Of a DNA stretch of 64,000 nt, positions 21,811 to 34,147 are shown in pieces; the stretch's first letter is position 1; each line of letters begins with the position of its first letter. A model generated the notes under the pieces. It was not told the origin of the DNA. It searched no databases and saw only the letters and a list, made by a program, of their open reading frames with translations. The position numbers and the translations under genes are program-made. The DNA comes from Apium graveolens (lineage: Eukaryota > Streptophyta > Magnoliopsida > Apiales > Apiaceae), in NCBI RefSeq assembly GCF_009905375.1, contig NC_133648.1, positions 24,881,109 through 24,945,108 on the forward strand, read 5' to 3'.

Positions 21811-23385
21811 TGATGGAATTTACGGATGAGCGGAAGCGCGAAATAAATTTTTATTCCGTAAAAACCATATACCGCACATATAGAAAAATGTATAAAAGGG
21901 AAAAACTGAGGAATCGAAATCATACCTCGTGAATCGAAGCTTTATAAAATTGGAGTGCTAGCAGTTGCTCCTCAGTGTGTGAAGCACTCTACCGGTATCC
22001 ACCAAGAACGATCCGCTTCGATGAACCTTTTTATAAAACTAAGCTTTAATAAAAATGGAGTTTTTGGGAGAGAGAGAGAGAGAAGAAGAAGATGGAGGTT
22101 AGGGTTTTCACAAAACCAAAATTGTGTGTATTAAAAATGAGTCATCCATGTCATTCTATTTATAGGGCTCTCCTAGGGTTTTATAATATATCTTTATATA
22201 TATTAACCCCCCATATTTTATCTTCATAAAATGCTTTAATAATAATTAAAACTATTTTAATCATTATTTCTTTTCTTAACTATTTAGAAAATAATTCTCT
22301 CTCTCATTATTTTATCAAAGAAAATATTCTTTTATGGTGTGACCCTGTAGGTTCAATATTATGCCGGTAGTAGAAATAAATAATAATAAACTTTTATTAA
22401 TTATTTATATGAATATTAAAATTCACTAAATATAATTAACTGATTAATTATATTTATTCTACATCGTGAGTGATGCTTCTCAACATATCGCGACTATCCG
22501 GATAATATGAATTCACTGCTTAGAATATCAAGAACCTGTCAGTGACTAGTTACCGTACAATGAATTCCTTCTACCCTTATAATATCCCGATTAAATACAA
22601 GGCATGGATCTTGTGTCAAGCCTATCAAATTTAATCATATGATTTCTTATTCATAATGCAAAGTTCATATTAATGCAAATTAGAAACTCCTTTCTAATTT
22701 CATACACTCTGGCCAGAGATTCCAGAACTCGCATACTAAGAATAACATAGGATATTCTCTTCCTATACTGGAAGGGGTAGATCCTCTATTGACGTTAACT
22801 ATCTTTATACACAAATCCCTATGCCCAGAATAGACCTAATGGATGTCCTTGAGACTAAGGACTAAACCAAAGCACAGTTCATTATATATAAGATACCTTT
22901 AACGATCTCAAGTCTAAGGACACTTGTACAACTATCACTCATTGAATAACTATTGACACGTGAGTAATCTCCATTAGTTGTTCAACTTATCAAGTCATGT
23001 TCAGTGAACTTATTCCCTAATAAGCACCTACATACCAGCTATAGTGTCACCACACAAATGCCTATGAGAACAGACATCCTCCTGAAGGGAGCAAGCATAG
23101 TATGTACCAATCTTTGCGGATCCACTAACATCCGATTAGTTATCCTATGATCAGGAACTGTTTAAGTCCAGAGTTGTCATCTTCTAGATCCCATTATTAT
23201 AATCTCATTATAATTCTAGAAGCTTTACTCTAAACTATGGAACATCTTATTTAATACACTTTAAATAGATAAAGCCCATAAAAATATAACAAGTCTTTTA
23301 TTAATTCAAAATAAAATCAAATAGGAATACAAGAAAGTTCTTCCTAACTCATCATACATGATTGGATTTAGGACAAACACTTTCA
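21811..23385 (-). repeat. Copia LTR, left in the window (3' LTR of the element)
   Basis: Begins TGATGGAATTTACGG and ends AACACTTTCA on the plus strand. It is 1575 bp and contains a short GA microsatellite at about 22070-22090. Compared with the other LTR it has an extra 10 bp near 22675. Confidence 0.93.
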
Positions 23386-23400
23386 ATCTCCCACTTGAAC
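23386..23400 (-). other. Polypurine tract of the Copia element
   Basis: On the minus strand AAGTGGGAGAT lies immediately before the 3' LTR, the expected place and composition for the plus-strand primer of reverse transcription. Confidence 0.75.
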
Positions 23401-26400
23401 TAAAGCCAATCACCCTGGTATCTAATACCCATCTTTTCTTTATGACGATCAAAGTAAATCCGAGACAATGACTTTGTGAGTGGGTCTGCTACGTTGTTAT
23501 GTGTGTCAACTCTCTCAATCTTGACATCTCCTCTTTTAATAATTTCCCTAATCAAATGAAAGCGTTGCAAAACATGTTTGGAATTTTTATGAGACCTAGG
23601 TTCCTTGGCTTGTGCTATTGCTGCGTTGCTATCACAATACAACACAATAGGCTCCTCAATGCTAGGAACAACTCCCAACTCAGAAACAAATTTCCTCATC
23701 CAAACGGCTTCTTTTGCAGCCTCACTTGCAGCTATATATTCTGCTTCTGCTGTGGAGTCAGCCATTGTAGATTGTTTGGAACTCTTCCAACTAATCGCAC
23801 CACCGTTCAGAGTAAACACGTACCCTGACATAGATTTGCTATCATCACTTTCTGATTGAAAACTAGAGTCAGTATAACCCTCTATTTTCAACTGAGATCC
23901 GCCACCAAAAATAAGAAAAATATCTTTAGTCCTTCGCAAGTACTTAAGGATGTTCTTCACTGCTTTTCAGTGGTCTTCACCTGGATTGGACTGATATCTG
24001 CTCGTCACACTGATTGAATAAGCAACATCAGGCCTAGTACATAACATCGCGTACATGATAGATCCTATTACTGAAGCATAAAGAATCTTACTCATACGCT
24101 CTCTTTCCTCAGGTGTCTTAGGAGACATCTTTTCGGAAAGGGACACTCTATGGCTCATCGGTATGAGACCTCTTTTGGAGTTTTCCATGCTAAACCTTTT
24201 AAGCACTTTCTGGATGTATGTACCCTGGGTAAGACCTATCATTCTTCTAGATCTATCTCTATAGATCTTCATACCGAGAATGTAGGATGCTTCTCCCAAG
24301 TCCTTCATAGTGAAGTTCTTCGATAGCCACACTTTTACTGATTGCAGCATCGGTATATCATTTCCTATAAGAAGTATGTCATCCACATACAATACAAGAA
24401 ATGTTACCGCGCTCCCACTAACCTTCTTGTAGACACATGGTTCATCTATGTTTTTGATAAAACCAAACTCTTTGATTGTCTCATCAAAACGGATGTTCCA
24501 TCTACGAGAAGCTTGCTTTAAACCATATATGGTTCGCAGCAGCTTACACACTAGGTGTTCATTTCCCTTAGAAAAAAAACCCTCTGGCTGTGTCATATAC
24601 ACTTCCTCTTCAAGTTTCCCATTGAGGAAGGCCGTTTTCACGTCCATTTTCCAGATCTCATAGTCGTAGTAAGCAGCAATCGCAAGCAAAATCCGAATTG
24701 ATTTAACAGGGCTACAGGCGAAAAAGTTTCATCAAAGTCAATCCCTTGTCTTTGCCTGAATCCTTTTGCCACGAGTCTGGCCTTATAGGTCTCTACCTGG
24801 CCATCTGCTCCAATCTTTCTTTTGTATACCCATTTGCACTCAATAGGCTTCACACCCTCAGGTGCTTCAACCAAAGTCCATACTTGGTTGGTATACATAG
24901 ATTCCATTTCGGATTTCATGGCACTTTGCCATTTCTCTGAGTCAACACTACTCATAGCCTCATTATAGGTCATAGGGTCGTCATCATCAATGATTGACAA
25001 CTCATTGTCATTCTCAATGACAAGGCCATAATACCTCTCAGGTTGGCGAGACACTCTCCCTGACCTACGAATGGGCTGTTCTACAGAAGGTTGTTCAGTC
25101 TGAACAGGTGTTTCCACCTGTTTCATAGTAGTTTGTGCTTCTTGAACTTCATCAAGTTCAATTTTGCTCCCACTGTTTCCTTCAAGGATAAACTGCTTTT
25201 CCAAGAAGGTAGCATGTCTGGAGATAAACACCTTATGATCGGTGTAAAAGTAATACCCTAAAGTCTCTTTAGGATATCCCACAAAACTACATTTTACGGA
25301 TCGAGATTCCAGCTTATCTGGGTCAACTTTCTTGACATAAGCTGGACATCCCCAAATCTTAACATGTTTAAGACTCAGTTTCCTTTCTTTCCATATCTCA
25401 TATGGAGTTTTAGGGACAGATTTGGAAGGCACCTTATTCAGTAAATATGCTGAGGTTTCCAATGCATAACCCCACAGGAATACTGGAAGATTCACATAGC
25501 TCATCATGGACCGAACCATGTCTAACAAAGTTCGATTTCTCCTTTCAGATACCCCATTCAACTGTGGAGTATATGGAGGAGTCCATTGGGAGACTATACC
25601 ATTTTCTTTGAGATAATCTTGAAACTCTACATTCAAGTATTCACCACCTCGATCTGATCGAAGAGTTATAATACTATGTTTGGTTTGTTTCTCCACTTCA
25701 TGCTTATATTCTTTGAACTTTTCAAAGGCTTCAGACTTGTGTTTCATCAAATACACATATCCGAATCTAGATCGATCATCTATGAAAGTAATGAAGTATG
25801 AAAATCCACCCATGGCTTGCGTAGACATTGGTCCACATACATCTGTGTGTACCAATCCTAGCAAATCTGCAGCCCTCTCTCCATGTCCACTAAATGGAGA
25901 TTTGGTCATTTTACCCAATAGACAAGACTCGCATGTAGGATATGATTCAAAATCAAAGGGGTCAAGTAACCCTTCCTTATGCAATGTCCGCAGTCTATTT
26001 TCACTAATATGACCAAGTCTGCAGTGCCACAAAAAAGTGATATTTTCATCATCCCTTTTTCTTTTATTAGTATGTTCAATTTATAGTAAATCATGCTCTA
26101 CGTCACATACATACAAACCATTATTTAAAATACCACTTCCATAAAGAACGTTATCTCTAAGAATTGAACATTTATTATTCTGAATAACAAACGAAAATCC
26201 ATCCAAGTCTAACATGGGAATAGAAATAATATTCCTCACAATCGAAGGAACAAAATAACAATTATTTAAAACAATGGTCTTGCCCGTAGGCATATGTAAA
26301 TGAAATGATCCTACAATTTCAGCAGCAACTCTTGCTCCATTTCTCATCCGTAGAATCACCTCCTCTTCCTCAAGAGTCCTACTTCTCCTTAGTCCCTGCA

Positions 26401-27325
26401 ACGAATTGCAAATATGAGAACCACAGGCGGTATCTAATACCCAAGTAGAAATTTGATTTAATGACATATTCACTTCAATCATGAACATACCTGAAGCAGA
26501 AGTGGTAGTCTCACTACCCTTCTTCTTCTTCAATTCTGCAAGGTAAACCTTGAAGTTCCTCTTCCAGTGCCCCACCTTGTTACAGTGAAAGCAAACAGCT
26601 TTGCTCTTGGGGTCTTCAGCTTTTGGTGGAACAGGCTTTTTCTCACCTACTTTCTTCTTCTTGGAAGGGTTCTTCTTCCTTTTCTTAGGATTGGAACCTT
26701 CACCAATTAGAAGAACAGAGCCCTTCTAAGGGGGAAAATTCGATTCCGCAGTCTTCAACATGTTGTGGAGTTCAGCCAGGCTGACATCCAACTTATTCAT
26801 GTGAAAGTTCACAACAAACTGCGAAAACGAACCCGGAAGTGATTGCAAGACCAAGTCTTGGCTTAGCTCCCCATCCATGGCAAAACCAAGTTGTCCAAGA
26901 CGTTCAATCAAATTGATCATCTTAAGTACATGGTCATTCACGGATGATCCCTCAGACATCCTACAACCGAACAGCTCCTTCGATATCTCATATCAAGCTG
27001 TCCTCCCTGCCACATCATACAACTCTTGTAGATGCATAAGGATAGTGTGAGCATCCATATGCTCATGCTGCTTCTGTAGCTCAATGTTCATGGAAGCTAG
27101 CATGATGCATTGAGCAACATTTGCATCATCTATCCACTTACGATACACAACATGTTCATCATTATGTGCATCGTTAGCAGGTTCAGTAGGCTTAGGTGAG
27201 TCAAGCACATATTCCAGCTTCTCCACCCTGAGAACAATTCTCAAGTTTCGAAGCCAGTCAGCAAAATTAGGACCAGTCAACTTGTGAGCATCTAGTATAC
27301 TCCGGAGTGATAGTGCAGAAGACAT
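23400..27325 (-). pseudogene. Copia gag-pol polyprotein, four in-frame stops and one frameshift
   Basis: One frame of about 1308 codons starts at the ATG at 27325 (MSSALSLRSILDAHKLTGPN). Gag is followed by a CCHC-type knuckle region near 26560-26600 (CFHCNKVGHW). The protease motif is LDTACGSH. The GAG-pre-integrase motif is CRLGHI, and integrase has HTDVCGP, SDRGGEY and [10 protein letters not shown]. Reverse transcriptase shows YVDDILL and RNase H shows YCDSNAAIAQAKEP. It ends GIRYQGDWL at 23400. Breaks are stops at 26993, 26726, 26081 and 23967 and a one-base frameshift near 24725-24740, between the RT start and the QPEGF block. At three stops a single C-to-T change from Arg or Gln codons would suffice, which suggests cytosine deamination after silencing. 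Apart from the breaks the domains are complete. Confidence 0.92.
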
Positions 27326-27517
27326 AACGAATATAGTAAATTTGTAAATGATAAACACATAACAACACTTAACAAATATTCAATTTTATTTCAAAACACT
27401 ATATGAACTGGGTCTTTATTCATAAGTGGCTCCCACTAATTTATACACCCCCTAAGTGAAAATTAGGCATTCATAATGCTAGTGGGAATAGTGATCCTAC
27501 ATTCCATTACACAACCT

Positions 27518-27817
27518 CGGCTGTAGCACGAAACGTCATGTGATGTTCAATAGGCAGACAACTCTTGTCAATTACATTTTATGTTATTCCCTAATATAAT
27601 TTTAGCCTCTTGAATAATTGAGTCACGGCTGTAGCACGACAAACTCAATATTCTAAGTCAAGTCTAACCCAACATTTCGTATAATTGAACCAGTCTCCAA
27701 CGGCCCACGGCTGTAGCACGTAACGACCTTTAGATTCTAATTCAATGTACACATCTCTATGTAATAGACAAGTATTTCTTATTTCGAAATCAAAACCCTC
27801 GGCTGTAGCACGAAACG
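27518..27817 (-). repeat. Four spaced copies of an 18-bp leader motif
   Basis: The word CGGCTGTAGCACGAAACG (plus strand) occurs at 27518, 27626, 27708 and 27800, with one to three mismatches in the middle copies. Spacings are 108, 82 and 92 bp and the intervening DNA is not repeated. Conserved short words in a variable background suggest a functional RNA or DNA motif. Confidence 0.85.
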
Positions 27818-28564
27818 ACAATGATTTAAAAATAAGAACCACTTTCTATCATGTTGGAAGGCTATGACCGACACAAGCCCGTTGTGTCATTGGCCAATTA
27901 CTACTTGATATTATTTAATTTTAGAGGGATTATATTACGTTACAATCATAATCATATTATAAAGAGATTTTTCCTTTTAAATTAAATATTTCAAATCAAT
28001 AATCGATAATCAGATGATTCCCAGATCGGGTGGAGCATTGTCAAGAGGCGTCACTTAATAACCCTTTCTTACAGATAGAAATCTGTTGTTGACAGAATCA
28101 TCCTTTCTCTCAAAATTGAAAATTCATATTTAATTACGTGTTTCATAAACACAAGAATCTCATGATTGTATTCATAATATTATTGTCAAGGCAAGAAACG
28201 ATTCCTATTCTAGATTTTCTAGAACACGCCTTATATTGATTTAAGTTCACCTAAATCTATCATCGCATGGTAAACACAGGCATATATCTCATATATAAAA
28301 ATAAATAAACAAGTAAGCATGCAAGTAATATCATGTCACACATTGATATAATGATGTATGGATTTATTATAGCATTTAAAAGCAATTAAAATAATTAAAA
28401 TATGCTTTAAAACACTTTCGGGAATATAAACAGTTCAAAACTTTTATATAAAAAATATTTGACCACTCCATTAGATCTGTCTCGGAAAAACGAATCCAAC
28501 GATATATTGTACGCCCAAAACGGAGTTACGAAACTCCCAAAAATCAAATTTTAAAAAGACAGAC

Positions 28565-28680
28565 GGGCTGTAACGCATTACAGGAACGCGTTACAAGGGC
28601 TGTAACGCATTCCGGTAATGCGTTACAACACTTTTGAGCCTTTAAGTGTGTAACGCATCCCGTAAATGCGTGACCCCCTT
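28565..28680 (-). repeat. GTAACGCATT hairpin cluster in the Copia leader
   Basis: Three direct occurrences of gtaacgca[tt/tc], each followed by a matching inverted arm. The clearest has gtaacgcatt ... aatgcgttac around a 5-base loop at about 28599-28625. A GC-rich segment follows at 28678-28725. The RNA leader would fold into consecutive stem-loops here. Confidence 0.75.
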
Positions 28681-29262
28681 TTCCCCGCGCGTGCGCTCCA
28701 CGCGCCTGGCACAGCCGACTCTGCAGAAAACATTTTTTTTTTCTGTTGTTTCCTCCTTCCATTGCCATGTGAACAGTCAGCCGTTACAAAATAAAAGACT
28801 AACCCCCTTTCCTTTACTCCCTTAATTAATAACTCTTATTAATATTTTTATTATTTTAATTTTATTATTAATAAATCAATTAACATTTAATTAATAAATT
28901 AATAAAAATCAAAATAATATGATTTCTTAAATCAAGTAGTAGCAGAAAATTACCAGATCAGCCATGGGACCTTGTGCAAATTTTAATCATAATTATTCAC
29001 ATGCATAATTATTCCATGAATTTTAATTAAAACAATTTTAAAAAATTCATAACAAATAATCTACACATCACAAAATTATGAAAAAAATACCTAGACAATC
29101 TACAACACTTGTAAAACCCAAATCAGTAGTCAAAATCTCATGCAAAAATTATTTCGAATTATTTCATAATTAAATCTAAATAAACTTGCAAAAATCATAA
29201 TAAATCCATACATGCATAAAAAAATCTGAAATTTTTTATATGAATCTCTATATGCAGAACCT

Positions 29263-29276
29263 AGCTCTGATGCCAA
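29263..29276 (-). other. Primer binding site of the Copia element
   Basis: Directly inside the 5' LTR the minus strand reads TTGGCATCAGAGCT, the usual complement of the initiator methionine tRNA 3' end (TGGTATCAGAGC) with one change. Confidence 0.9.
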
Positions 29277-30839
29277 TGATGGAATTTACGGATGAGCGGA
29301 AGCGCGAAATAAATTTTTATTCCGTAAAAATCATATACCGCACATATAGAAAAACGTATAAAAGGGAAAAACTGAGGAATCGAAATCATACCTCGTGAAT
29401 CGAAGCTTTATAAAATTGGAGTGCTAGCAGTTGCTCCTCAGTGTGTGAAGCACTCTACCGGTATCCACCAAGAACGATCCGCTTTGATGAACCTTTTTAT
29501 AAAACTAAGTTTTTATAAAAATGGAGTTTTTGGGAGAGAGAGAGAGAAGAAGAAGATGGAGTTTAGGGTTTTCACAAAACCAAAATTGTGTGTATTAAAA
29601 ATGAGCCATCCATGTCATTCTATTTATAGGGCTCTCCTAGGGTTTTATAATATATCTTTATATATATTAATCCCCCATATTTTATCTTCATAAAATGCTT
29701 TAATAATAATTAAAACTATTTTAATCATTATTTCTTTTCTTAACTATTTAGAAAATAATTCTCTCTCTCATTATTTCATCAAAGAAAATATTCTTTTATG
29801 GTGTGACCCTGTAGGTTCAATATTATGCCGGTAGTAGAAATAAATAATAATAAACTTTTATTAATTATTTATATGAATATTAAAATTCACTAAATATAAT
29901 TAACTGATTAATTATATTTATTCTACATCATGAGTGATGCTTCTCAACATATCGCGACTATCCGGATAATATGAATTCACTACTTAGAATATCAAGAACA
30001 TGTCAGTGACTAGTTACTGTACAATAAATTCCTTCCACCCTTATAATATCCCGATTAAATACAAGGCATGGATCTTGTGTCAAGCCTATCAAATTTAATC
30101 ATATGATTTCTTATTCATAATGCAAAGTTCATATTAGAAACTCCTTTCTAATTTCATACACTCTGGCCAGAGATTCCAGAACTCGCATACTAAGAATAAC
30201 ATAGGATATTCTCTTCCTATACTGGAAGGGGTAGATCCTCTATTGACGTTAACTATCTCTATACACAAATCCCTATGCCCATAATAGACCTAATGGATGT
30301 CCTTGAGACTAAGGACTAAACCAAAGCACAGTTCATTATATATAAGATACCTTTAACGATCTCAAGTCTAAGGACACTTGTACAACTATCACTCATTGAA
30401 TAACTATTGACACGTGAGTAATCTCCATTAGTTGTTCAACTTATCAAGTCATGTTCAGTGAACTTATTCCCTAATAAACACCTACATACCAGCTATAGTG
30501 TCACCACACAAATGCCTATGAGAACAGACATCCTCCTGAAGGGAGCAAGCATAGTATGTACCAATCTTTGCGGATCCACTAACATCCGATTAGTTATCCT
30601 ATGATCAGGAACTGTTTAAGTCCAGAGTTGTCATCTTCTAGATCCCATTATTATAAACTCATTATAATTCTAGAAGCTTTACTCTAAACTATGGAACATC
30701 TTATTTAATACACTTTAAATAGATAAAGCCCATAAAAATATAACAAGTCTTTTATTAATTCAAAATGAAATCAAATAGGAATACAAGAAATTTCTTCCTA
30801 ACTCATCATACATGATTGGATTTAGGACAAACACTTTCA
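29277..30839 (-). repeat. Copia LTR, right in the window (5' LTR of the element)
   Basis: 1563 bp, begins TGATGGAATTTACGG and ends AACACTTTCA on the plus strand, next to gcttt at 30840. It would carry the promoter for the minus-strand transcript. Confidence 0.93.
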
Positions 30840-31251
30840 GCTTTCATGCATGATTCCGGGTACTGGCGGATTAATGTTAATAGAGAGGAACACAAATGCA
30901 TGGTCGATCAGCCGTTACAAGATCACAAGAAGTTATCTGCAAGGATGATTGCGCAGCTTGTAAAACCACTTGTAAGTAAATATTTAGCAAACGTTACTTA
31001 TTAAAGCCGAATTTTGTTTGACATTTACTTTTTTATGTGAAACAGGTAATAGATACACCAGGAATTCCCATTAAAACCATTATCCCGCTGATCAACAACG
31101 AGCACAACCACATAGTGGGGTACAAAAAAGCGTGGAGAGGGAAGCAAATAGCAATTGAGGAAGTGTATGACAGTTGGGATACAACATACTAAGCTCTACC
31201 CATGTTCCTCGCAGCCATTATGAAGATAAATCCTGGAACCATTGCTGAGAT

Positions 31252-32004
31252 TAGAGCTGGCCAATCGTGCGGGTTTGAACCACCCGCTCGGGACCGGTTC
31301 GAACGGAAACCCGAAATTATTCGGTTCAAACCCGCACAGCTCGTTGATACTGAAGTGCCGAATACGAATTCGGAATTGAAAACCCGAGACCAAACCGGCC
31401 CGCACGAGCCCACACGACCCGCGAGAACCGCACAGCCCGCTTGAAGTCTTTGTTTGAAGTTCACTAACTTTGGTCTTTGTTTGGTAAAAGTAATTAAACA
31501 ATTATTTATTTATTATGTATTATATATACACATGTTGTGGGGATTGACCACCACAATAATATCACTGCTATTCCATATAATAAAATAAATAAATTTAATC
31601 AAATGATTATGGAATATATTACTTAAATTAATTATTACTGCCACATTAATCGAAATTGAAATAAATAAATACTAAAATGAACAATCAAAAACAATGCTAG
31701 TTGGACTATTATGACAGTGCTACGATAATTACTAATTAGCTAATTATTTTAGTTGATGTACTGTGTGTCTTTGTGTGTCTGGTTCACTTCATATGTACTA
31801 GCCCGTCAAGCCCGCTCGTACAAGCCCGCTTAGCTCACAAGCTCGTGAATTACTGTGCCGGTTACGAGTTACTATCCTCCGGTTCGAGCCCGGCCCGAGC
31901 CCGGCTCGTTACTCCTACGTGTCGATTCAGTGTTTATGGTTCAAGTGCCCAACCCGTGATCGACCCGGCCCGAACCGCCCGGACCGCCCAAGTGGCCACC
32001 TCTA
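31252..32004. mobile_element. hAT-type MITE, 753 bp, in the MULE transposase
   Basis: Imperfect terminal inverted repeats: TAGAGCTGGCCAATCGTGCG on the left and TAGAGGTGGCCACTTGGGCG on the right (reversed). Flanking 8-bp direct repeats are gctgagat (31244-31251) and gatgagat (32005-32012), one mismatch, the hAT duplication length. Both ends are strikingly GC-rich (ccggcccgagcccggctcg style words) while the centre is AT-rich. No transposase frame, so non-autonomous. It interrupts the MULE transposase just before the catalytic domain. Confidence 0.85.
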
Positions 32005-33494
32005 GATGAGATCGATGTTGTCCCTCATACTAAGGAGCGGGGCACGTCCGTCAGCAAGCGGATTTTTTGGTCTTTAAAGGCAATGATGGACGGCTTGCAA
32101 CATGCACGTCCTGTGATTTCAATAGATGGGACATTCTTGAAAGGAAGATATAGGGGCAAGCTGCTTATTGCTATGGGTGTTGATTCGAACAACCACCCGT
32201 TCCCTCTCTGTTATGGCTTGGTTGATGAGGAGACGTACGAGAACTGGTCTTGGTTTTTGCAACGACTTCGAAGACATGTCTGTCGACAACGGACCGACGT
32301 CTGCATCATTTTTGACTGTGCTGCCAGCATTATCTCCGCCCTAAGAGACCCTCAAAACGGTTTTGCTGAGCCACTCGGCATCCATAGATTCCGTCTCCTC
32401 CATGTAAGAAGTAATTTTTGTAGTCATCACCCAGGTGATGAACTAAAAAAATTAATGTGGAAAGCTGGAAGAACCACACAAGTCTCAAATCACGACGCAT
32501 ATATGTCAAGGATTGGTGAAATTTTCCCCACCGCCCTACAATATCTTGCTACAATACCCGTGGAGAGGTGGACACTTTCCCACGATTGTGGTGTTCGCTA
32601 CGGTCAAACAATCACAAACATGCTTGAGGGCTTCAACGGCAACATAAGGAGGGCTCGTTTTCTTCCAGTAACAGTAATGATGGAGTACCTCTTCTACAAG
32701 GTGGTCACAATTGTAGATAAACATCGAAACATAGAGGATGACGGTCTACAAGAGGGGCAACAATTATGTGCACGTTTCGCCGCTATGTTAGCTAAAATTC
32801 GGAGAAAGGCAACATGACATACAATTATTACTTTCCATCGTCTCCGCGGGATTATGAAAATACTAACACATCAATACACAACTGCAAAGGGGACGGTAAA
32901 GGGAGGTAAAACCCAGGTTGTCAACCTCAATGACCGTACGTGCACCTGTGGAAAATGGGCGACCCATCACATGTTGTGCTCTCATGCAATGGCAGGTTGT
33001 ATAACACATGGATTGAGTTGGGAGCATTTCATCGATCATTTCCATAAGAACCAGGCAATGCAGGACTTGTACAGGCCAATAATTTATCCGTTGGAACCAA
33101 CTGAATATTGGAACTACGACTTACTCGTATCTTGGCTGGGGTATGGAAAGTTAGTGCCGGAAGAGTCCTTGAAAAAATTAAAGAAAAAACACGGGGATAA
33201 GGGACAATCGGTGCGGATCCGAACGAAGATTGATGATCCGCGGTCTGGAAAGAAATGTAGTTTATGTAACCAAGAAGGTCACACCAAGCGTAGTAAGAAA
33301 TGCCCAGGGCGCCCACACTAAAACACGTGATCTTCTTGTCAAACATATGTACTACTGTTATTACAAGCAGTCTACTTGTAATATGGTTTCGTTTCCTTGT
33401 TTTTCATTTCATTATTTACTTGTTCAATCATAATATTTTGGTTTCCAATACTCAATGCACATTCATTTTATGTCTACCTACAAAACAATAGAAA

Positions 33495-34147
33495 ATGGCC
33501 CTAAACAAATTTCCGGTTATTTAAATATGTCGTGCACAAATTTGCCCTCCCGTGACAATTACGCACTCGCCGCTCAAGACACCATTTTCGAAGCTACAGA
33601 AGTGTTGGTCATATAGTTTTTTAATTCAAAATTAAAATTTTCCCAAAATATAGGTTTACATTACAACACAACAAAAAAATTTGGAACCCAGAAAAACTAC
33701 GGTTATTTACATACGCACGTGCCAAAATATGCACTCACCTAAAAAATATACACTTACATTTCACGGCACCCTTTTTGGAGCTACAAATTTCATATTTAGA
33801 TGGTTTTTTATTTAAATTAAAAAATACACACATAAATTAGGTTTACATTACAAGCCAACAAAAAAAAATTAATGAAAATATTTACCATTTATTTAATATC
33901 GGAGTCCAAAAACAGTCATTCACCTTGTTTTATTTCGTTCAAAAACACACTAACACAATTTCATCACGGGAAAAAAAGAAAAAAAAATAAAAAAAAAATT
34001 AAAATGACCCCAGAACGGCACTTGTTATTGGGATTATTTGGTTTTTTCCAAAAGAACAGGCGTTCTATATCATAAATTGAAAATTCTCACCAGATATAAC
34101 AAAAAAATGACTTTTTCATTCAACTATACCAATAAAATGACGGAGCC
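33495..34147 (-). repeat. Right terminal inverted repeat of the MULE
   Basis: Reverse complement of 11417-12060. Inner landmark is aaatttccggttattt, outer end is atgacggagcc. Divergence from the left TIR is clearly visible (substitutions and small indels), so the MULE insertion is older than the Copia one. Confidence 0.88.

Larger units (their letters stand above)
27326..29262 (-). other. Long 5' leader of the Copia element
   Basis: About 1.94 kb separates the primer binding site from the gag ATG, long for a Copia leader. It holds no supported coding region. It contains four copies of an 18-bp word (27518-27817) and a set of hairpins built on GTAACGCATT (28560-28680). Confidence 0.7.
21811..30839 (-). 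mobile_element. Ty1/Copia LTR retrotransposon, 9.0 kb, inserted in the MULE transposase
   Basis: Complete structure on the minus strand: two LTRs (1575 and 1563 bp), a primer binding site, a polypurine tract and one gag-pol reading frame in the Copia order (gag, protease, integrase, reverse transcriptase, RNase H). The 5-bp duplication gcttt flanks it. By eye the two LTRs differ by about 20 substitutions plus one 10-bp indel, close to 99% identity, so the insertion is young relative to the surrounding MULE. The polyprotein has four in-frame stops and one frameshift, so the copy is not autonomous. Confidence 0.95.
20532..33321 (+). pseudogene. MuDR-type MULE transposase, disrupted by two insertions and several breaks
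   Basis: Segments are 20532..21810, 30845..30971, 31046..31251 and 32013..33321. There is a real GT-AG intron at 30972-31045. The order of parts is: an N-terminal PB1-like region (FWGGVVIRDGSNINYSID); a glycine-rich repeat; an acidic linker; the MuDR DNA-binding region (CRAEGCNWRMRA, HDSGYWRINV); the MULE catalytic domain (VISIDGTFLKGRYRG, VCIIFDC); a SWIM zinc finger (CTCGKWATHHMLCSHAMAGC); and a terminal CCHC knuckle (CSLCNQEGHTKRSKKC). Breaks are TAA at 21144, a frameshift near 21305-21320, TGA at 21656, the Copia insertion at 21810, TAA at 31190, the hAT MITE at 31252 and TGA at 32815. The gene ends about 170 bp before the right TIR. It cannot make an active transposase. Confidence 0.9.
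11417..34147 (+). mobile_element. Giant Mutator-like element (MULE), 22.7 kb, with nested insertions
   Basis: Both termini are visible. The left starts GGTTTCGTCCC, the right end reversed starts GGCTCCGTCAT, and a perfect 9-bp duplication flanks them. The inverted repeats are about 0.65 kb. Inside are a MuDR-type transposase gene (+), a plant-mobile-domain fragment (-), three small charged genes (-), one small gene (+) and two tandem arrays. Without the later 9.0-kb Copia and 0.75-kb hAT MITE insertions the element is still close to 13 kb, large for a MULE. Most genes read outward from a divergent centre near 19.2-19.6 kb, unlike classical MuDR, whose genes start in the TIRs. The transposase is broken, so this copy cannot be autonomous. 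Orientation is given as that of the transposase. Confidence 0.9.

Noticed and set aside
28544..28768. 74-codon frame with ALPECVTALVT-type repeats
   Set aside because: It is created by the GTAACGCATT hairpin repeats in the Copia leader.
29421..29693. 90-codon plus-strand frame in the right Copia LTR
   Set aside because: LTR sequence, and the other LTR has the frame interrupted. No independent support.
31189..32009. Several frames with GC-rich Pro/Arg content
   Set aside because: They fall within the non-autonomous hAT MITE and follow its GC-rich ends.
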